Part shown: piece by piece, positions 25,844 to 35,049 of the stretch
Layout of the letters: the number at the start of each line of letters is the position of its first letter
Numbering within the stretch: the stretch's first letter is position 1
Source of the DNA: Roseovarius carneus
GTDB lineage: Bacteria; Pseudomonadota; Alphaproteobacteria; Rhodobacterales; Rhodobacteraceae
Assembly: GCF_020141465.1 (NCBI RefSeq)
Contig: NZ_JAHSPD010000001.1
Span: 1,470,374-1,534,373, forward strand
DNA: 64,000 nucleotides
Direction of reading: 5' to 3'
The notes under the pieces: generated by a model
Database searches by the model: none
What the model saw: only the letters and a program-made list of their open reading frames with translations
What the model was told of the DNA's origin: nothing
Translations under genes and position numbers: made by a program

Positions 25844-28291
25844 ATGGACCTTCCCACACAGGCTCGCGTGGTCATCATCGGTGGTGGCGTCATCGGCTGC
25901 TCGGTCGCCTATCATCTGGCCAAAATGGGCTGGAGCGATGTTGTGCTTTTGGAGCGCAAACAACTCACCTCTGGCACCACATGGCACGCCGCAGGCCTGA
26001 TCGGACAGCTGCGTGCGTCGTCCAGCATGACCAAGCTCGCGCGCTACTCGGCCGAACTTTTGCGCAAGCTGGAGGAGGAGACGGGCGTCTCGACGGGCTT
26101 CCGGCAGGTTGGCTCGGTCTCTGCGGCCCTCACCGATGAGCGGCTGGAGGAGTTGCACCGCCAAGCGGCCATGGCCCGCGCGTTTGGCGTGCCGGTTGAA
26201 GAATTGTCGCCCGCTGAGGTCAAGGAGCGTTACCAGCATATCAATATCGAGGGTGTCACGGGCGGTGTCTGGCTGCCCACGGATGGTCAGGCAGACCCGA
26301 CCAATATCGCGCTGGCATTGGCCAAGGGCGCGCGGGCGCATGGCGCGCGCATTCAAGAGCGGGTGAAAGTGGCGGGGATCGCGCGCAAGGACCGCCGCGT
26401 CACGGGCGTGGATTGGATCAGCGATGACGGCAAATCACAGGGCCATATCGCTTGCGACATGATCGTGAACTGCGCGGGCATGTGGGGGCATGAAGTGGGT
26501 CGGATGGCGGGCATCAACGTGCCGCTCCATGCGTGCGAGCATTTCTATATCGTGACCGAGGCGATTGAGGGCCTGAGCCAGATGCCCGTGCTGCGCGTGC
26601 CGGATGAATGCGCCTATTACAAAGAAGATGCGGGCAAGATGCTCTTGGGCGCGTTTGAGCCTCATTCAAAGCCTTGGGGTATGGATGGCATCCCCGACAG
26701 TTTCGAATTTGACCAACTGCCCGAGGATTTCGACCATTTCGAGCCGATCCTTGAAAATGCGTGCAACCGCCTGCCGATGTTGGCCGATGCGGGGATACAT
26801 ACGTTTTTCAACGGCCCTGAAAGTTTCACGCCAGATGACGCCTATCACCTTGGCCTCGCCCCCGAGATGGACAATGTGTGGGTCGCTTGTGGGTTCAATT
26901 CCATCGGTATTCAATCGGCGGGTGGGGCGGGTCACGCGCTGAGCCAGTGGATGGAGGCGGGCGAGAAGCCGTTTGACCTCGGCTCGGTCGATATTGCCCG
27001 GATGCAGCCCTTTCAGGGCAACAAGCACTACCTTTTCGAGCGCTCCAAGGAGACGCTGGGTCTGCTTTATGCGGATCACTTCCCGTATCGCCAGATGGCC
27101 ACCGCGCGCGGTATCCGGCGCACGCCGTTCCATCATCACCTGCTGGAACAAGGTGCTGTCATGGGCGAGGCGGGCGGCTGGGAGCGGGCAAACTGGTTTG
27201 CCAATGAGGGGCAGAAACGCGAATACGAGTATTCGTGGAAGCGGCAGAACTGGTTTGAGAATTCCGCAGCCGAGCATCACGCGATCCGCAATGGCGTGGG
27301 CATGTATGACATGTCTTCCTTCGGCAAGCTGCGGGTGGAAGGGCCAGATTCCGAGGCGTTCCTGAACTATGTGGGTGGCGGCGACTATGCGGTCCCGGTG
27401 GGCAAGATCGTCTATACGCAATTCCTGAACTCAATGGGCGGGATTGAGGCGGATGTCACTGTGACGCGCCTGTCAGAGACCGCCTATCTGGTGGTTACGC
27501 CGGGGGCGACGCGTCTGGCCGATCAAACATGGATGGAGCGCCACAAGGGCAGTTTCAACGTGGTGATCACGGATGTGACGGCGGGCGAGGGTGTGCTGGC
27601 CGTGATGGGACCAAAAGCGCGCGATCTGCTGCAAGCCGTGTCGCCTGCGGATTTCTCCAACGCCGCCAACCCGTTCGGCACGGCGCAGAATATCGAGCTT
27701 GGGATGGGCCTCGCGCGGGTGCACCGGGTGACATATGTGGGCGAACTTGGCTGGGAGGTCTATGTGAGCGCGGATATGGCGGGCCATGCGTTTGAGGTGC
27801 TGCACGCCGCCGGGCAGGATCATGGGCTGAAACTGTGCGGGATGCATATGATGGACAGCTGCCGGATCGAGAAGGGATTCCGGCATTTTGGGCATGACAT
27901 CACCTCGGAGGATCATGTGTTGGAGGCGGGGCTTGGCTTTGCGGTGAAGACGGCAAAGCCTGATTTCATGGGCCGTGATGCGGTGCTGCGCAAGAAAGAC
28001 GAGGGACTGGCGCTGCGTCTGGTGCAGTTCAGGCTGACCGATCCGGAACCGCTTCTCTATCACCATGAGCCAATCCTGCGCGATGGCGAGATCGTGGGCT
28101 ATATCAGCTCCGGCAATTACGGCCACCATTTGGGCGGCGCGATCGGCATGGGCTATGTGCCGTGCAAGGGCGAGAGTGCGGAGGAGGTGCTGGGCTCAAG
28201 CTTTGAGATCGACGTGGCGGGGACCCGCGTGAAGGCGGAGGTGTCTCTCAAGCCGATGTATGATCCCAAATCCGAGCGCACCAAAGTTTGA
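25844..28291 (+). CDS. FAD-dependent dehydrogenase/GcvT fusion (sarcosine/dimethylglycine dehydrogenase-like)
   Basis: An 815-residue paralogue of the gene at 22356 with the same order: FAD domain (VVIIGGGVIGCSVAYHLAKM), covalent-FAD His48 in TTWHAAGLIG, then a GcvT-like folate domain (about 430-815; TYVGELGWEVYV). The closely spaced gene order makes it part of the same operon. It probably covers the second demethylation step to glycine. AGGAGA precedes the ATG. Confidence 0.88.
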   Translation: MDLPTQARVVIIGGGVIGCSVAYHLAKMGWSDVVLLERKQLTSGTTWHAAGLIGQLRASSSMTKLARYSAELLRKLEEETGVSTGFRQVGSVSAALTDERLEELHRQAAMARAFGVPVEELSPAEVKERYQHINIEGVTGGVWLPTDGQADPTNIALALAKGARAHGARIQERVKVAGIARKDRRVTGVDWISDDGKSQGHIACDMIVNCAGMWGHEVGRMAGINVPLHACEHFYIVTEAIEGLSQMPVLRVPDECAYYKEDAGKMLLGAFEPHSKPWGMDGIPDSFEFDQLPEDFDHFEPILENACNRLPMLADAGIHTFFNGPESFTPDDAYHLGLAPEMDNVWVACGFNSIGIQSAGGAGHALSQWMEAGEKPFDLGSVDIARMQPFQGNKHYLFERSKETLGLLYADHFPYRQMATARGIRRTPFHHHLLEQGAVMGEAGGWERANWFANEGQKREYEYSWKRQNWFENSAAEHHAIRNGVGMYDMSSFGKLRVEGPDSEAFLNYVGGGDYAVPVGKIVYTQFLNSMGGIEADVTVTRLSETAYLVVTPGATRLADQTWMERHKGSFNVVITDVTAGEGVLAVMGPKARDLLQAVSPADFSNAANPFGTAQNIELGMGLARVHRVTYVGELGWEVYVSADMAGHAFEVLHAAGQDHGLKLCGMHMMDSCRIEKGFRHFGHDITSEDHVLEAGLGFAVKTAKPDFMGRDAVLRKKDEGLALRLVQFRLTDPEPLLYHHEPILRDGEIVGYISSGNYGHHLGGAIGMGYVPCKGESAEEVLGSSFEIDVAGTRVKAEVSLKPMYDPKSERTKV

Positions 28292-28449
28292 TCCGGGTGG
28301 TTTGATCCCAATGAGCGCGGCCCCCATGCGGGTATCGCGCGCCAGTTTCAGGGATGTGGTGCGGGCGTTCTGGACGTCGGCCTTGAAGGCTGAGCACTTG
28401 GCAGAGGAAAGCACGTGTGGCGGTGCTTCGGCTTTGCTATAGGGCGGGC

Positions 28450-29094
28450 ATGACAGAGTATTGCCCGCCCGACACGCCGCTTGATGTGCTCCATGCCGAC
28501 CACGAGATAGTGATCGTGAACAAGCCTGCCGGGCTTTTATCCGTGCCTGGCAAAGGGCCAGAGCTTGCTGATTGCCTGCAAGCGCGGGTGGTTGAGGCCT
28601 TTCCGATGGCGCTTTTGGTGCATCGTCTGGACCGCGATACCTCGGGTGTGATGGTGTTCGCGGTAAGCCCTCATGCGCAGCGCCATCTCGGGCTGCAATT
28701 TGAGAAACGGTATGTGAAGAAGACCTATGTGGCGCGGGTTGAGGGGCATCTGGAGCCGAAACTTGGCGAGGTTGACCTGCCGCTGATCGTGGATTGGCCC
28801 AACCGGCCCCGGCAGATGGTGTGTCATGAAACAGGCAAGGCGGCGCTGACTGAATACAAGGTTTTGAAGGCGGGCGGAGGTGAAAGCCGGGTGCGTCTTA
28901 GCCCGCATACGGGGCGGACGCATCAGCTTCGGGTGCATATGCTGGCGCTGGGCCATCCGATATTGGGCGATCCGTTTTACGCCAGCGGGGCCGCGCTGGA
29001 GCATCCGCGCATGATGCTCCATTCCGAGGAATTGCGCCTGCGCCACCCAGATGGCGGGCGGGGCATGAAATTTCGCAGCAAGGCGGAGTTTTAA
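28450..29094 (+). CDS. rluA: RluA family pseudouridine synthase
   Basis: A 214-residue enzyme isomerising uridine in 23S rRNA and tRNA. The catalytic Asp61 is in VHRLDRDTSGVMVFA; IVNKPAGLLSVPGKG and LSPHTGRTHQLRVHM complete the family set. The N terminus aligns with E. coli RluA, whose targets are 23S U746 and tRNA U32. The ATG at 28450 gives that alignment; a GTG at 28417 is possible. Its stop is the left edge of a 24-base palindrome. Confidence 0.9.
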   Translation: MTEYCPPDTPLDVLHADHEIVIVNKPAGLLSVPGKGPELADCLQARVVEAFPMALLVHRLDRDTSGVMVFAVSPHAQRHLGLQFEKRYVKKTYVARVEGHLEPKLGEVDLPLIVDWPNRPRQMVCHETGKAALTEYKVLKAGGGESRVRLSPHTGRTHQLRVHMLALGHPILGDPFYASGAALEHPRMMLHSEELRLRHPDGGRGMKFRSKAEF

Positions 29095-29115
29095 AGCGTT
29101 TCGCGAAACGCTTTA
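29092..29115. terminator. 24-base palindrome joining two convergent stop codons
   Basis: TAAAGCGTTT-CGCG-AAACGCTTTA (29092-29115) is perfectly symmetric. Its first three bases are the rluA TAA and its last three, read on the other strand, the TAA of the kinase-like gene. As RNA it is a long stem with A/U flanks in both directions, so it should end both transcripts. Confidence 0.75.
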
Positions 29116-30156
29116 GGCGCGCAGCACCCGGTCCGTGAGGTTCAGCCGGTTTGCGATCAGCGGCTTCAGGACGGGGGCGAGCGTGGGATCGGCGGCGCTT
29201 AGCTCGGCCAACTCGTCAAGGCGATTGGCGGCAATGAGGCTGAGGATATCCATACGCGCCGACCCATCCGCATGGCGCGGCAAGGTAGCGGTAGGCTGGA
29301 TCAGTTCGGGTGCCGTTTTGAGGGATGCGGTGAGCTGTTCAGCGCCGAGACTGGTCTCAACAAACGCATAGAGGCCTACGCCCTTAGCAGGCAGGGCGTA
29401 GGTGCACATTGCCACGTCCGTGACTTCGGGATGCGCCATAAGCGCGGCTGTGATCAAAGGGCCATCGCGCTCAATCCGGTCCTCTGTGCCCTCGCCATCG
29501 GACCAGTTCATCAGACGGCGGGTGATAAAGTTATAGGCCCGCTTTCCGGTTGCCATCCAGAGGCGTGTAGGCAGGGCCTTGCGCGCAAGCATGTTATGCT
29601 CCGCAGGCGTCAGAAGATGTGGCGCGTAGGCGCGCTTTTGCTTCAGCAGGTGGCGCAGATCTTCGCGCGCCATGGTGCGAAAGAGCGCGCCCCGGCGGCG
29701 ATGGACCGAGGCCAACTGAAAGTCGATCACGGCGGCGCGGCCTTCGGGGGTGCGCAGCCAGTTTTGCGGCTTGGCAATGTCGTTATGTGTGACACCTGCG
29801 CGGCGCATCTCGCGCAGAAGGCGCTTGGCGTCTTTGTACCACGCGGCATCATCCGGCTTGGCCAGTTGCAGGGGCGTGCCGCGCGTCCAGCTGCGCAAAA
29901 GCCCCGTTCGGTCAACGCGGATGAGCAGGGGGCAACCCTCAATCCCTTCTACCGCGCGCAAACCTTTGATTTCCTTGCGTGCGAGCGCCCATGCGATTGG
30001 CTTGGCATAAAGCGGCACTGTATCGAGCTTGCGCAGCACAACAGGGAAATCCGGCATATCTTTGAGGGTGCCCGAGACCGTCTCGGAAAAGATATCGCGT
30101 TTGTGCACTGTCTCGCCCTCAAACGGGGCGTGGGCGATATCTGGGGGTGTGCTCAT
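29113..30156 (-). CDS. Kinase-like protein fused to an acyl-CoA-synthetase C-terminal-like domain
   Basis: A 347-residue protein. Residues 75-190 have a protein/sugar-kinase core of the RIO/Kdo-kinase type: GVTHNDIAKPQNWL (catalytic Asp and Asn) and AVIDFQLA (the metal-binding Asp). Residues 235-315 look like the small C-terminal domain of AMP-forming acyl-CoA synthetases (ALMAHPEVTDVAMCTYALPA, GLYAFVET, LPRHADGSARM), but the acylation lysine region reads GSAR rather than GK. Function unknown; no partner genes. RBS and promoter are not obvious. Confidence 0.7.
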   Translation of the reverse strand: MSTPPDIAHAPFEGETVHKRDIFSETVSGTLKDMPDFPVVLRKLDTVPLYAKPIAWALARKEIKGLRAVEGIEGCPLLIRVDRTGLLRSWTRGTPLQLAKPDDAAWYKDAKRLLREMRRAGVTHNDIAKPQNWLRTPEGRAAVIDFQLASVHRRRGALFRTMAREDLRHLLKQKRAYAPHLLTPAEHNMLARKALPTRLWMATGKRAYNFITRRLMNWSDGEGTEDRIERDGPLITAALMAHPEVTDVAMCTYALPAKGVGLYAFVETSLGAEQLTASLKTAPELIQPTATLPRHADGSARMDILSLIAANRLDELAELSAADPTLAPVLKPLIANRLNLTDRVLRA

Positions 30157-30288
30157 AGGCCCGCTATAGAGGGTTTTGGGCGGGGCGGAAAGATAGGGAG
30201 GCGTGCGGGGTGATTAAGGCAAAACCCGTGGGCCTTGATCACGCCGCAGGAGCGGCGGCGCAGCAATGCCGCGCCGCCATTCAGTGCT

Positions 30289-31731
30289 TTAGGCGCCGGG
30301 GGTGTAGCCGGACACGGATTTGACTTCGAGGAAATCCTCGATGCCCCAAGTGCCGCCTTCGCGGCCATTGCCCGATTGCTTCATACCGCCGAAGGGGGCC
30401 GCTGCACCACGGTCCTGGCCGTTGATCTCGACCATCCCGGCGCGCAAGGCGCGTGCGAGACGGTTGGCGCGTGCCGGGTCTTGCGTCTGGGCGTAGTTTG
30501 TCAGGCCATAGACCGTGTCATTGGCCATCGCGATACCCTCTTCTTCGGTATCAAAAGCCATGATCGACAGCACGGGTCCGAAGATCTCCTCGCGCGCTAT
30601 GGTCATGTCAGGCGTCACATCGGCAAACACCGTGGGCCGCACGTAGAAGCCGCGGTTCATGCCTTCGGGCCGGCCCGTGCCGCCCGCGACAAGGCGTGCG
30701 CCCTCGTCAATGCCCTTTTGGATCAGGTCTTGGATCTTGCCAAACTGTACTTCGTTGACCACGGGGCCAATGTGGCGGCCATTCTCGCTTGCGGGGCCCA
30801 CTTTGATGCTGTTGGCCACTTCCGCCGCCGTCTCAACCGCTTGGTCATAGACCCCGCGCTGCACGATCATCCGGGTGGGCGCGTTGCACGACTGTCCCGA
30901 ATTGTTCATGCAGTGCAGCACACCGCGCTTCACGGCTTTCTCGTCTGCATCGTCAAAGATCAGGTTCGCGCCTTTCCCGCCAAGCTCAAGGCTGACGCGT
31001 TTGAGCGTATCGGCGGCGGCCTTCGAGATCAGCTTGCCCGCGCGCGACGAGCCTGTGAAGCTGATCATGTCGACATCCGCGTGGGTGCTGAGCTGTGTGC
31101 CCACGCCCACACCATCGCCATTCACAAGGTTGAACACGCCAGCGGGGAAGCCCGCCGCCTCCATCATCTCGGCGAAGACGATCGACGAGAGCGGCGATTC
31201 CTCTGAGGGTTTCAGCACCATTGTGCAGCCTGCGATTGCGGCGGCCACGACCTTGAGGGTGACCTGATTCATTGGCCAGTTCCATGGCGTGATGAGGCCA
31301 ACGACGCCAATCGGCTCGTGGAATATCATCGAGCCGGCTGTGTTGGGATCATGCACGTGATCGAACTGAAATTCCTTGGCCGCATCAATGAAGCCGCCGA
31401 TGTGATAGGCGCCAGCCCCCGTCTGATCCGAGCGGGACATATCAATAGGTGCACCCATCTCAAGGCTGATCGCTTGGGCCATATCTTCGGCGCGGGCCTC
31501 GTAGGCTGCCATGAGCTTTTCCGCCAGCGCGATACGATCGGCCACAGGCGTGGCCATCCATGCGGGAAAGGCCGCTTTGGCGGCGGCGACGGCGGCGTCG
31601 GTGTCGGCCTGCCCCCCAAGGCTGATGATCGCGCAGGCTTCCTCATTCGAGGGGTTGATCACGTTGTGATCGGTGCCCGCAAGCGGGTTCACCCATGCGC
31701 CGTTAATGTAGAATTGACGTTTCTCAATCAT
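30289..31731 (-). CDS. NAD(P)-dependent aldehyde dehydrogenase
   Basis: A 480-residue ALDH oxidising an aldehyde to the acid. The catalytic Cys282 is in NNSGQSCNAPTR, the general-base Glu in LELGGKGANLIF, and TPWNWPMNQ and FTGSSRAGK bind the cofactor. It is closest in look to the broad aldehyde/betaine-aldehyde group; substrate not determined. A GC-rich stem (about 30245-30280) follows its stop on the minus strand. Confidence 0.92.
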   Translation of the reverse strand: MIEKRQFYINGAWVNPLAGTDHNVINPSNEEACAIISLGGQADTDAAVAAAKAAFPAWMATPVADRIALAEKLMAAYEARAEDMAQAISLEMGAPIDMSRSDQTGAGAYHIGGFIDAAKEFQFDHVHDPNTAGSMIFHEPIGVVGLITPWNWPMNQVTLKVVAAAIAGCTMVLKPSEESPLSSIVFAEMMEAAGFPAGVFNLVNGDGVGVGTQLSTHADVDMISFTGSSRAGKLISKAAADTLKRVSLELGGKGANLIFDDADEKAVKRGVLHCMNNSGQSCNAPTRMIVQRGVYDQAVETAAEVANSIKVGPASENGRHIGPVVNEVQFGKIQDLIQKGIDEGARLVAGGTGRPEGMNRGFYVRPTVFADVTPDMTIAREEIFGPVLSIMAFDTEEEGIAMANDTVYGLTNYAQTQDPARANRLARALRAGMVEINGQDRGAAAPFGGMKQSGNGREGGTWGIEDFLEVKSVSGYTPGA

Positions 31732-31895
31732 GTTTCAATCTCCCATTTTCTCATCCCCGAAAGCATCGCTTTCGATCTTCGAGCGCAGATTGGCACTTGC
31801 CGCGTCCGCCCGCAAGCCTCACTGGGGGTGCAAATCAGTGCGCCTCCACTTATCTTGTGGTATGAATCGTCAAACCCAAGGAAGAGGACATTCCA

Positions 31896-32552
31896 ATGGC
31901 ACTGCGTATCAATGACATTGCACCGGATTTCACCGCCGATACGACCGAAGGCGAGATCAGTTTTCACGACTGGATCGGGGATGGCTATGCGGTCATGTTC
32001 TCGCATCCCAAAGACTTCACCCCCGTCTGCACCACCGAATTGGGCATGATGGCGGGCATGGTGCCAGAATTTGCCAAGCGCAACGCCAAGATCATCGGCA
32101 TCTCTGTCGATCCGGTTGAGGATCACATGCGCTGGAAGGCCGATATCACGACTTATACCGGCAATAACGTGAGCTATCCGATGATCGGCGACACGGAGCT
32201 GAAAGTAGCCAAGCTCTATGACATGCTGCCTGCCGCTGCGGGGGATACGTCGCTAGGGCGCACCCCTGCGGACAACGCCACCGTCCGGACAGTGTTCGTG
32301 ATCGGGCCGGACAAGAAGGTGAAGCTGTCGCTGACTTATCCGATGACCACGGGCCGGAACTTTGACGAGATCCTGCGCGCGCTGGATTCCATCCAGTTGA
32401 CGGCCAAGCATCAGGTGGCCACGCCAGCCAACTGGAACCACGGCGAGGATGTGATCATCACGGCTGCGGTATCAAACGAGGATGCGAAGGCGCGCTTTGG
32501 CGATTACGAGGCCAAGCTGCCCTATCTGCGCACCACGAAGATGCCGACCTGA
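31896..32552 (+). CDS. 1-Cys peroxiredoxin (Prx6 type)
   Basis: A 218-residue peroxidase with the single peroxidatic Cys45 in HPKDFTPVCTTELG and no second cysteine. The long C-terminal arm (NWNHGEDVIITAAVSNEDAK) is the Prx6 feature. It reduces hydroperoxides in the cytoplasm. AGGAAGAGG precedes the ATG. A strong terminator ends the gene at 32618. Confidence 0.95.
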   Translation: MALRINDIAPDFTADTTEGEISFHDWIGDGYAVMFSHPKDFTPVCTTELGMMAGMVPEFAKRNAKIIGISVDPVEDHMRWKADITTYTGNNVSYPMIGDTELKVAKLYDMLPAAAGDTSLGRTPADNATVRTVFVIGPDKKVKLSLTYPMTTGRNFDEILRALDSIQLTAKHQVATPANWNHGEDVIITAAVSNEDAKARFGDYEAKLPYLRTTKMPT

Positions 32553-32586
32553 TCCGAGAAAGGGTTTCCCCAATTTGAAGGTTGCA

Positions 32587-32618
32587 AGCCCCGGCTGCAC
32601 CGCGTGCCGGGGCTTTTT
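32587..32618 (+). terminator. Terminator of the peroxiredoxin gene
   Basis: AGCCCCGG (32587-32594) pairs with CCGGGGCT (32607-32614) followed by TTTTT. Confidence 0.85.
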
Positions 32619-32624
32619 CATGGC

Positions 32625-32811
32625 CAAGTCCGCGCGGGTTTGAGACAAATCCTAGCGATCATTTTGTTGAGTGGCGGGGGGGTCTGGGATACCCCTAATC
32701 CTGTCGGGCCAGGATGGCCGGAACCTAATATTTGTTGAACACGTGTGGTGCTTTGGGAGCACGTGGGGTGGCGAAGGGTTCTGGCGTGATGGCTGGGACC
32801 CTTCGTTTTTT
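32625..32811 (+). ncRNA. Possible small RNA between two terminators
   Basis: The region downstream of the peroxiredoxin terminator ends in its own strong plus-strand terminator, CGAAGGGT (32772-32779) pairing with ACCCTTCG (32798-32805), then T6. No gene in between needs that terminator: the next gene is on the minus strand. The stretch has no reading frame of note, and carries two CACGTG hexamers near 32741 and 32759. An sRNA of up to about 190 bases would explain the layout. No known RNA family is recognised and no clear promoter was found. Confidence 0.4.
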
Positions 32812-32823
32812 GCGGCTCAGGCT

Positions 32824-33306
32824 TTAAACGGCTTTTCCGGCGGCCTTATCTGCAAGATTTTGAATATACGCGCTGAACGCGTCATCTTCGCCCTCCAAAA
32901 GATCGGGCAGAAGGGCGCGGAAATCGGGCCGCGCGCACCAATCGACCATATCATCCTCCCAAGAGGACCATCGCCGCCGCGCATTCTTGTCCATCGCATC
33001 ATCGTAGAGAATAATATACGCTTTCTCAAAGAGCGAGACGAGCATCCGAAAGATGATATCCGTGCGCTCGCGCTGCTCCTCGCTGAGCGGGGGCGGGGTG
33101 ATGCGGCTCATCAAAAGAAGGTCGGCATTCTCCATGACCATGCGCAGAAAAGTGTCGTATTCTTCCGAGAGTTCGCGGTGCAGTTCGCTTTCCTCATTCT
33201 TGCGGCGCATCCGCTCTTCGCGGAAGATAATCCAGATCGCCGCAGGAAACCCGAGGATGGTCACAACATAGCTCAGCGCCTCCAGCACTTGCATGAGGTT
33301 CCCCAT
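32824..33306 (-). CDS. Hypothetical membrane-anchored protein
   Basis: A 160-residue protein with one N-terminal membrane segment (LEALSYVVTILGFPAAIWII), a charged stretch (REERMRRKNEESELHRE) and a helical cytoplasmic domain with many acidic residues (LLEGEDDAFSAYIQNLAD). No family recognised by eye. Codon use looks like its neighbours. It may be a small regulatory or envelope protein. Confidence 0.65.
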   Translation of the reverse strand: MGNLMQVLEALSYVVTILGFPAAIWIIFREERMRRKNEESELHRELSEEYDTFLRMVMENADLLLMSRITPPPLSEEQRERTDIIFRMLVSLFEKAYIILYDDAMDKNARRRWSSWEDDMVDWCARPDFRALLPDLLEGEDDAFSAYIQNLADKAAGKAV

Positions 33307-33395
33307 GGCTCAGGGCCTATCACGGTAGTGGGTATGCAGTTTTATGGTCATGACAAATCCCTTTACGCTGCATGAAACTCATTTGGACACCCGGG

Positions 33396-33818
33396 CTAAC
33401 TGGCCTTCAGCCCCGCCATTTCGCACAGGATGGCCCATTGCGCGTCGCCCACAGGCTGCACTGACAGGCGCGGGCTTTTGACGAGCGCCATGTCGGCCAG
33501 ACGCGGGTCCGCCTTGATCTCGGCCAGTGTCACTGGACGTGGTGCGGTCTGGAGCGCCATGATATCGACACAGTCCCATTTTCCGGTGCCATCCGTGCTG
33601 TCGGGATGGGCGGTTCGGATGATTTCAACGGTCCCAACAATCGCTTTCTCAGCTTGGCTGTGGTAGAAAAACCCACGGTCTCCAAGCGCCATCTGGCGCA
33701 TGAAATTGCGCGCTTGGTAGTTGCGCACGCCGTCCCATTCTTCACCTACGTCGCCCTTGTCCAACTGGTCCTGCCAGCTCCATGTGCTGGGTTCGGATTT
33801 GAAGAGCCAGTAAGCCAT
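33396..33818 (-). CDS. EVE domain protein
   Basis: A 140-residue single EVE domain (PUA-like fold): MAYWLFKSEPSTWSW, WDGVRNYQARNFMRQM and GDRGFFYHSQ are its signatures. EVE proteins bind modified bases in RNA or DNA and are often next to tRNA-modification genes; tsaD is three genes upstream. Part of a minus-strand run tsaD-gpsA-yciI-EVE. Confidence 0.93.
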   Translation of the reverse strand: MAYWLFKSEPSTWSWQDQLDKGDVGEEWDGVRNYQARNFMRQMALGDRGFFYHSQAEKAIVGTVEIIRTAHPDSTDGTGKWDCVDIMALQTAPRPVTLAEIKADPRLADMALVKSPRLSVQPVGDAQWAILCEMAGLKAS

Positions 33819-33823
33819 GGGGA

Positions 33824-34093
33824 TCAGATCACCTTGTTCCAGGCGATAAGCTCTACCGAGGCGAACAGCCCCGCATGGGCGTAAGGATCAGCGGCGGCCC
33901 AAGCCTCGGCTTCGGCCATATCGGCCACGTCCAGCACCACCAGTGATCCGCACATTTCGCCTGCGGCATCAAGGAGGGGCCCGGCTTGCGTCACGGCTCC
34001 GCTGGACTTCAGATAGGCCACATGCTCGGCACGTGTGTCGAGCCGAATTTGCAGGGCGCCGGGCTTGTCCCGGGCGATGAGAGCGATCAGCAT
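33824..34093 (-). CDS. YciI family protein
   Basis: An 89-residue protein with the ferredoxin-like YciI fold: TRAEHVAYLKSSG, GSLVVLDVADMAEAEAW and DPYAHAGLF are family traits. The conserved His and Asp of the presumed active site are present. It overlaps the gpsA stop by seven bases. Function unknown. Confidence 0.9.
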   Translation of the reverse strand: MLIALIARDKPGALQIRLDTRAEHVAYLKSSGAVTQAGPLLDAAGEMCGSLVVLDVADMAEAEAWAAADPYAHAGLFASVELIAWNKVI

Positions 34094-35049
34094 TCGTCTT
34101 CCTTCAATGGTCTGGAGAGTAGCATATCCATCGCCTCGCCCACACGCAATTGCCCGGTGACAAGGGCGGCTGTGGCAAAGGTGATGGGCATGTCGAGCGA
34201 AAGACCCTCGGCCCGTTTGGCCACGGCGCGCGCAGTTGCGGCGCCTTCAACGGTGATGGACGCATCAAAAGCCGCCCCTTGGCCAAGGCTCATGCCATAG
34301 CGCAGGTTGCGTGATTGCTGGGAGGTGCAGGTGAGGGCCAGATCGCCGAAGCCCGAGAGACCAGCCAGCGTTTCGGGACGCGCGCCAAGGGCGAGCGCCA
34401 TGCGCTGCATCTCGGCATATCCGCGTGTCATAAGCGCGGCTCGCGCGCTTTCGCCCAGACCTGCGCCCATCACAACACCACAGGCGATTGCGATGACGTT
34501 CTTGAGCGCGCCGCCAAGCTCTACCCCGGTGGTGTCCGTGCTGCCGTAAAGACGTAGGCTTTGTGTGCTCAGCGCATCGCGCAAGGCCCGGCCTGTCTCC
34601 ACATCGGCGCAGGCCAGCGTCATGGCCGTGGGCAGGCCCACAGCAATATCAGCCGCAAATCCCGGTCCGCTGAGGATGGCGACCTTGGCCTCTGGCAGGG
34701 TTTGGGTGATTACGGAAGCGGGGCCTTGCAGCGTGCTCAGTTCCACCCCTTTGCAGCAGGCGACAAGCGTGCGGTGGGAAAGGGCCTCGCCATGCGCCTC
34801 CAACACCGTGCGGAGCTGTTGCATCGGCACGGCCAGAAGGATGGCGCCCTCTGGGAACGCCTGCTCGGGGGCGTGAATTTCGAGCGTATCGGGGAAGGGC
34901 GCGCCGGGCAGGCGGGTCGCGTTTTCGCGCGCGTGGGCGAGTGTTTGTGCCTGTGTTGCGGTGCGCGGGCGCAGCGCGACGGGACCTTTTTGGGCCAGTG
35001 TAATTGCGAGCCCGGTGCCGAACGCGCCTGCGCCCAAGACGGTGATCAT
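34087..35049 (-). CDS. gpsA: Glycerol-3-phosphate dehydrogenase (NAD(P)+)
   Basis: A 320-residue enzyme reducing dihydroxyacetone phosphate to sn-glycerol-3-phosphate for phospholipid synthesis. [14 protein letters not shown] binds NAD(P); [12 protein letters not shown] carries the catalytic lysine. The ATG at 35049 overlaps the tsaD stop by four bases (ATGA), so the two are translationally coupled; the much longer open frame upstream is antisense to tsaD sense and is rejected. Confidence 0.95.
   Translation of the reverse strand: MITVLGAGAFGTGLAITLAQKGPVALRPRTATQAQTLAHARENATRLPGAPFPDTLEIHAPEQAFPEGAILLAVPMQQLRTVLEAHGEALSHRTLVACCKGVELSTLQGPASVITQTLPEAKVAILSGPGFAADIAVGLPTAMTLACADVETGRALRDALSTQSLRLYGSTDTTGVELGGALKNVIAIACGVVMGAGLGESARAALMTRGYAEMQRMALALGARPETLAGLSGFGDLALTCTSQQSRNLRYGMSLGQGAAFDASITVEGAATARAVAKRAEGLSLDMPITFATAALVTGQLRVGEAMDMLLSRPLKEDEC

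Noticed and set aside
28309..28442. 43-codon plus-strand frame between the betaine cluster and rluA
   Set aside because: It has an ATG and ends in TAG but no ribosome site, no recognisable domain, and the gap is also open on the other strand; too weak to call.
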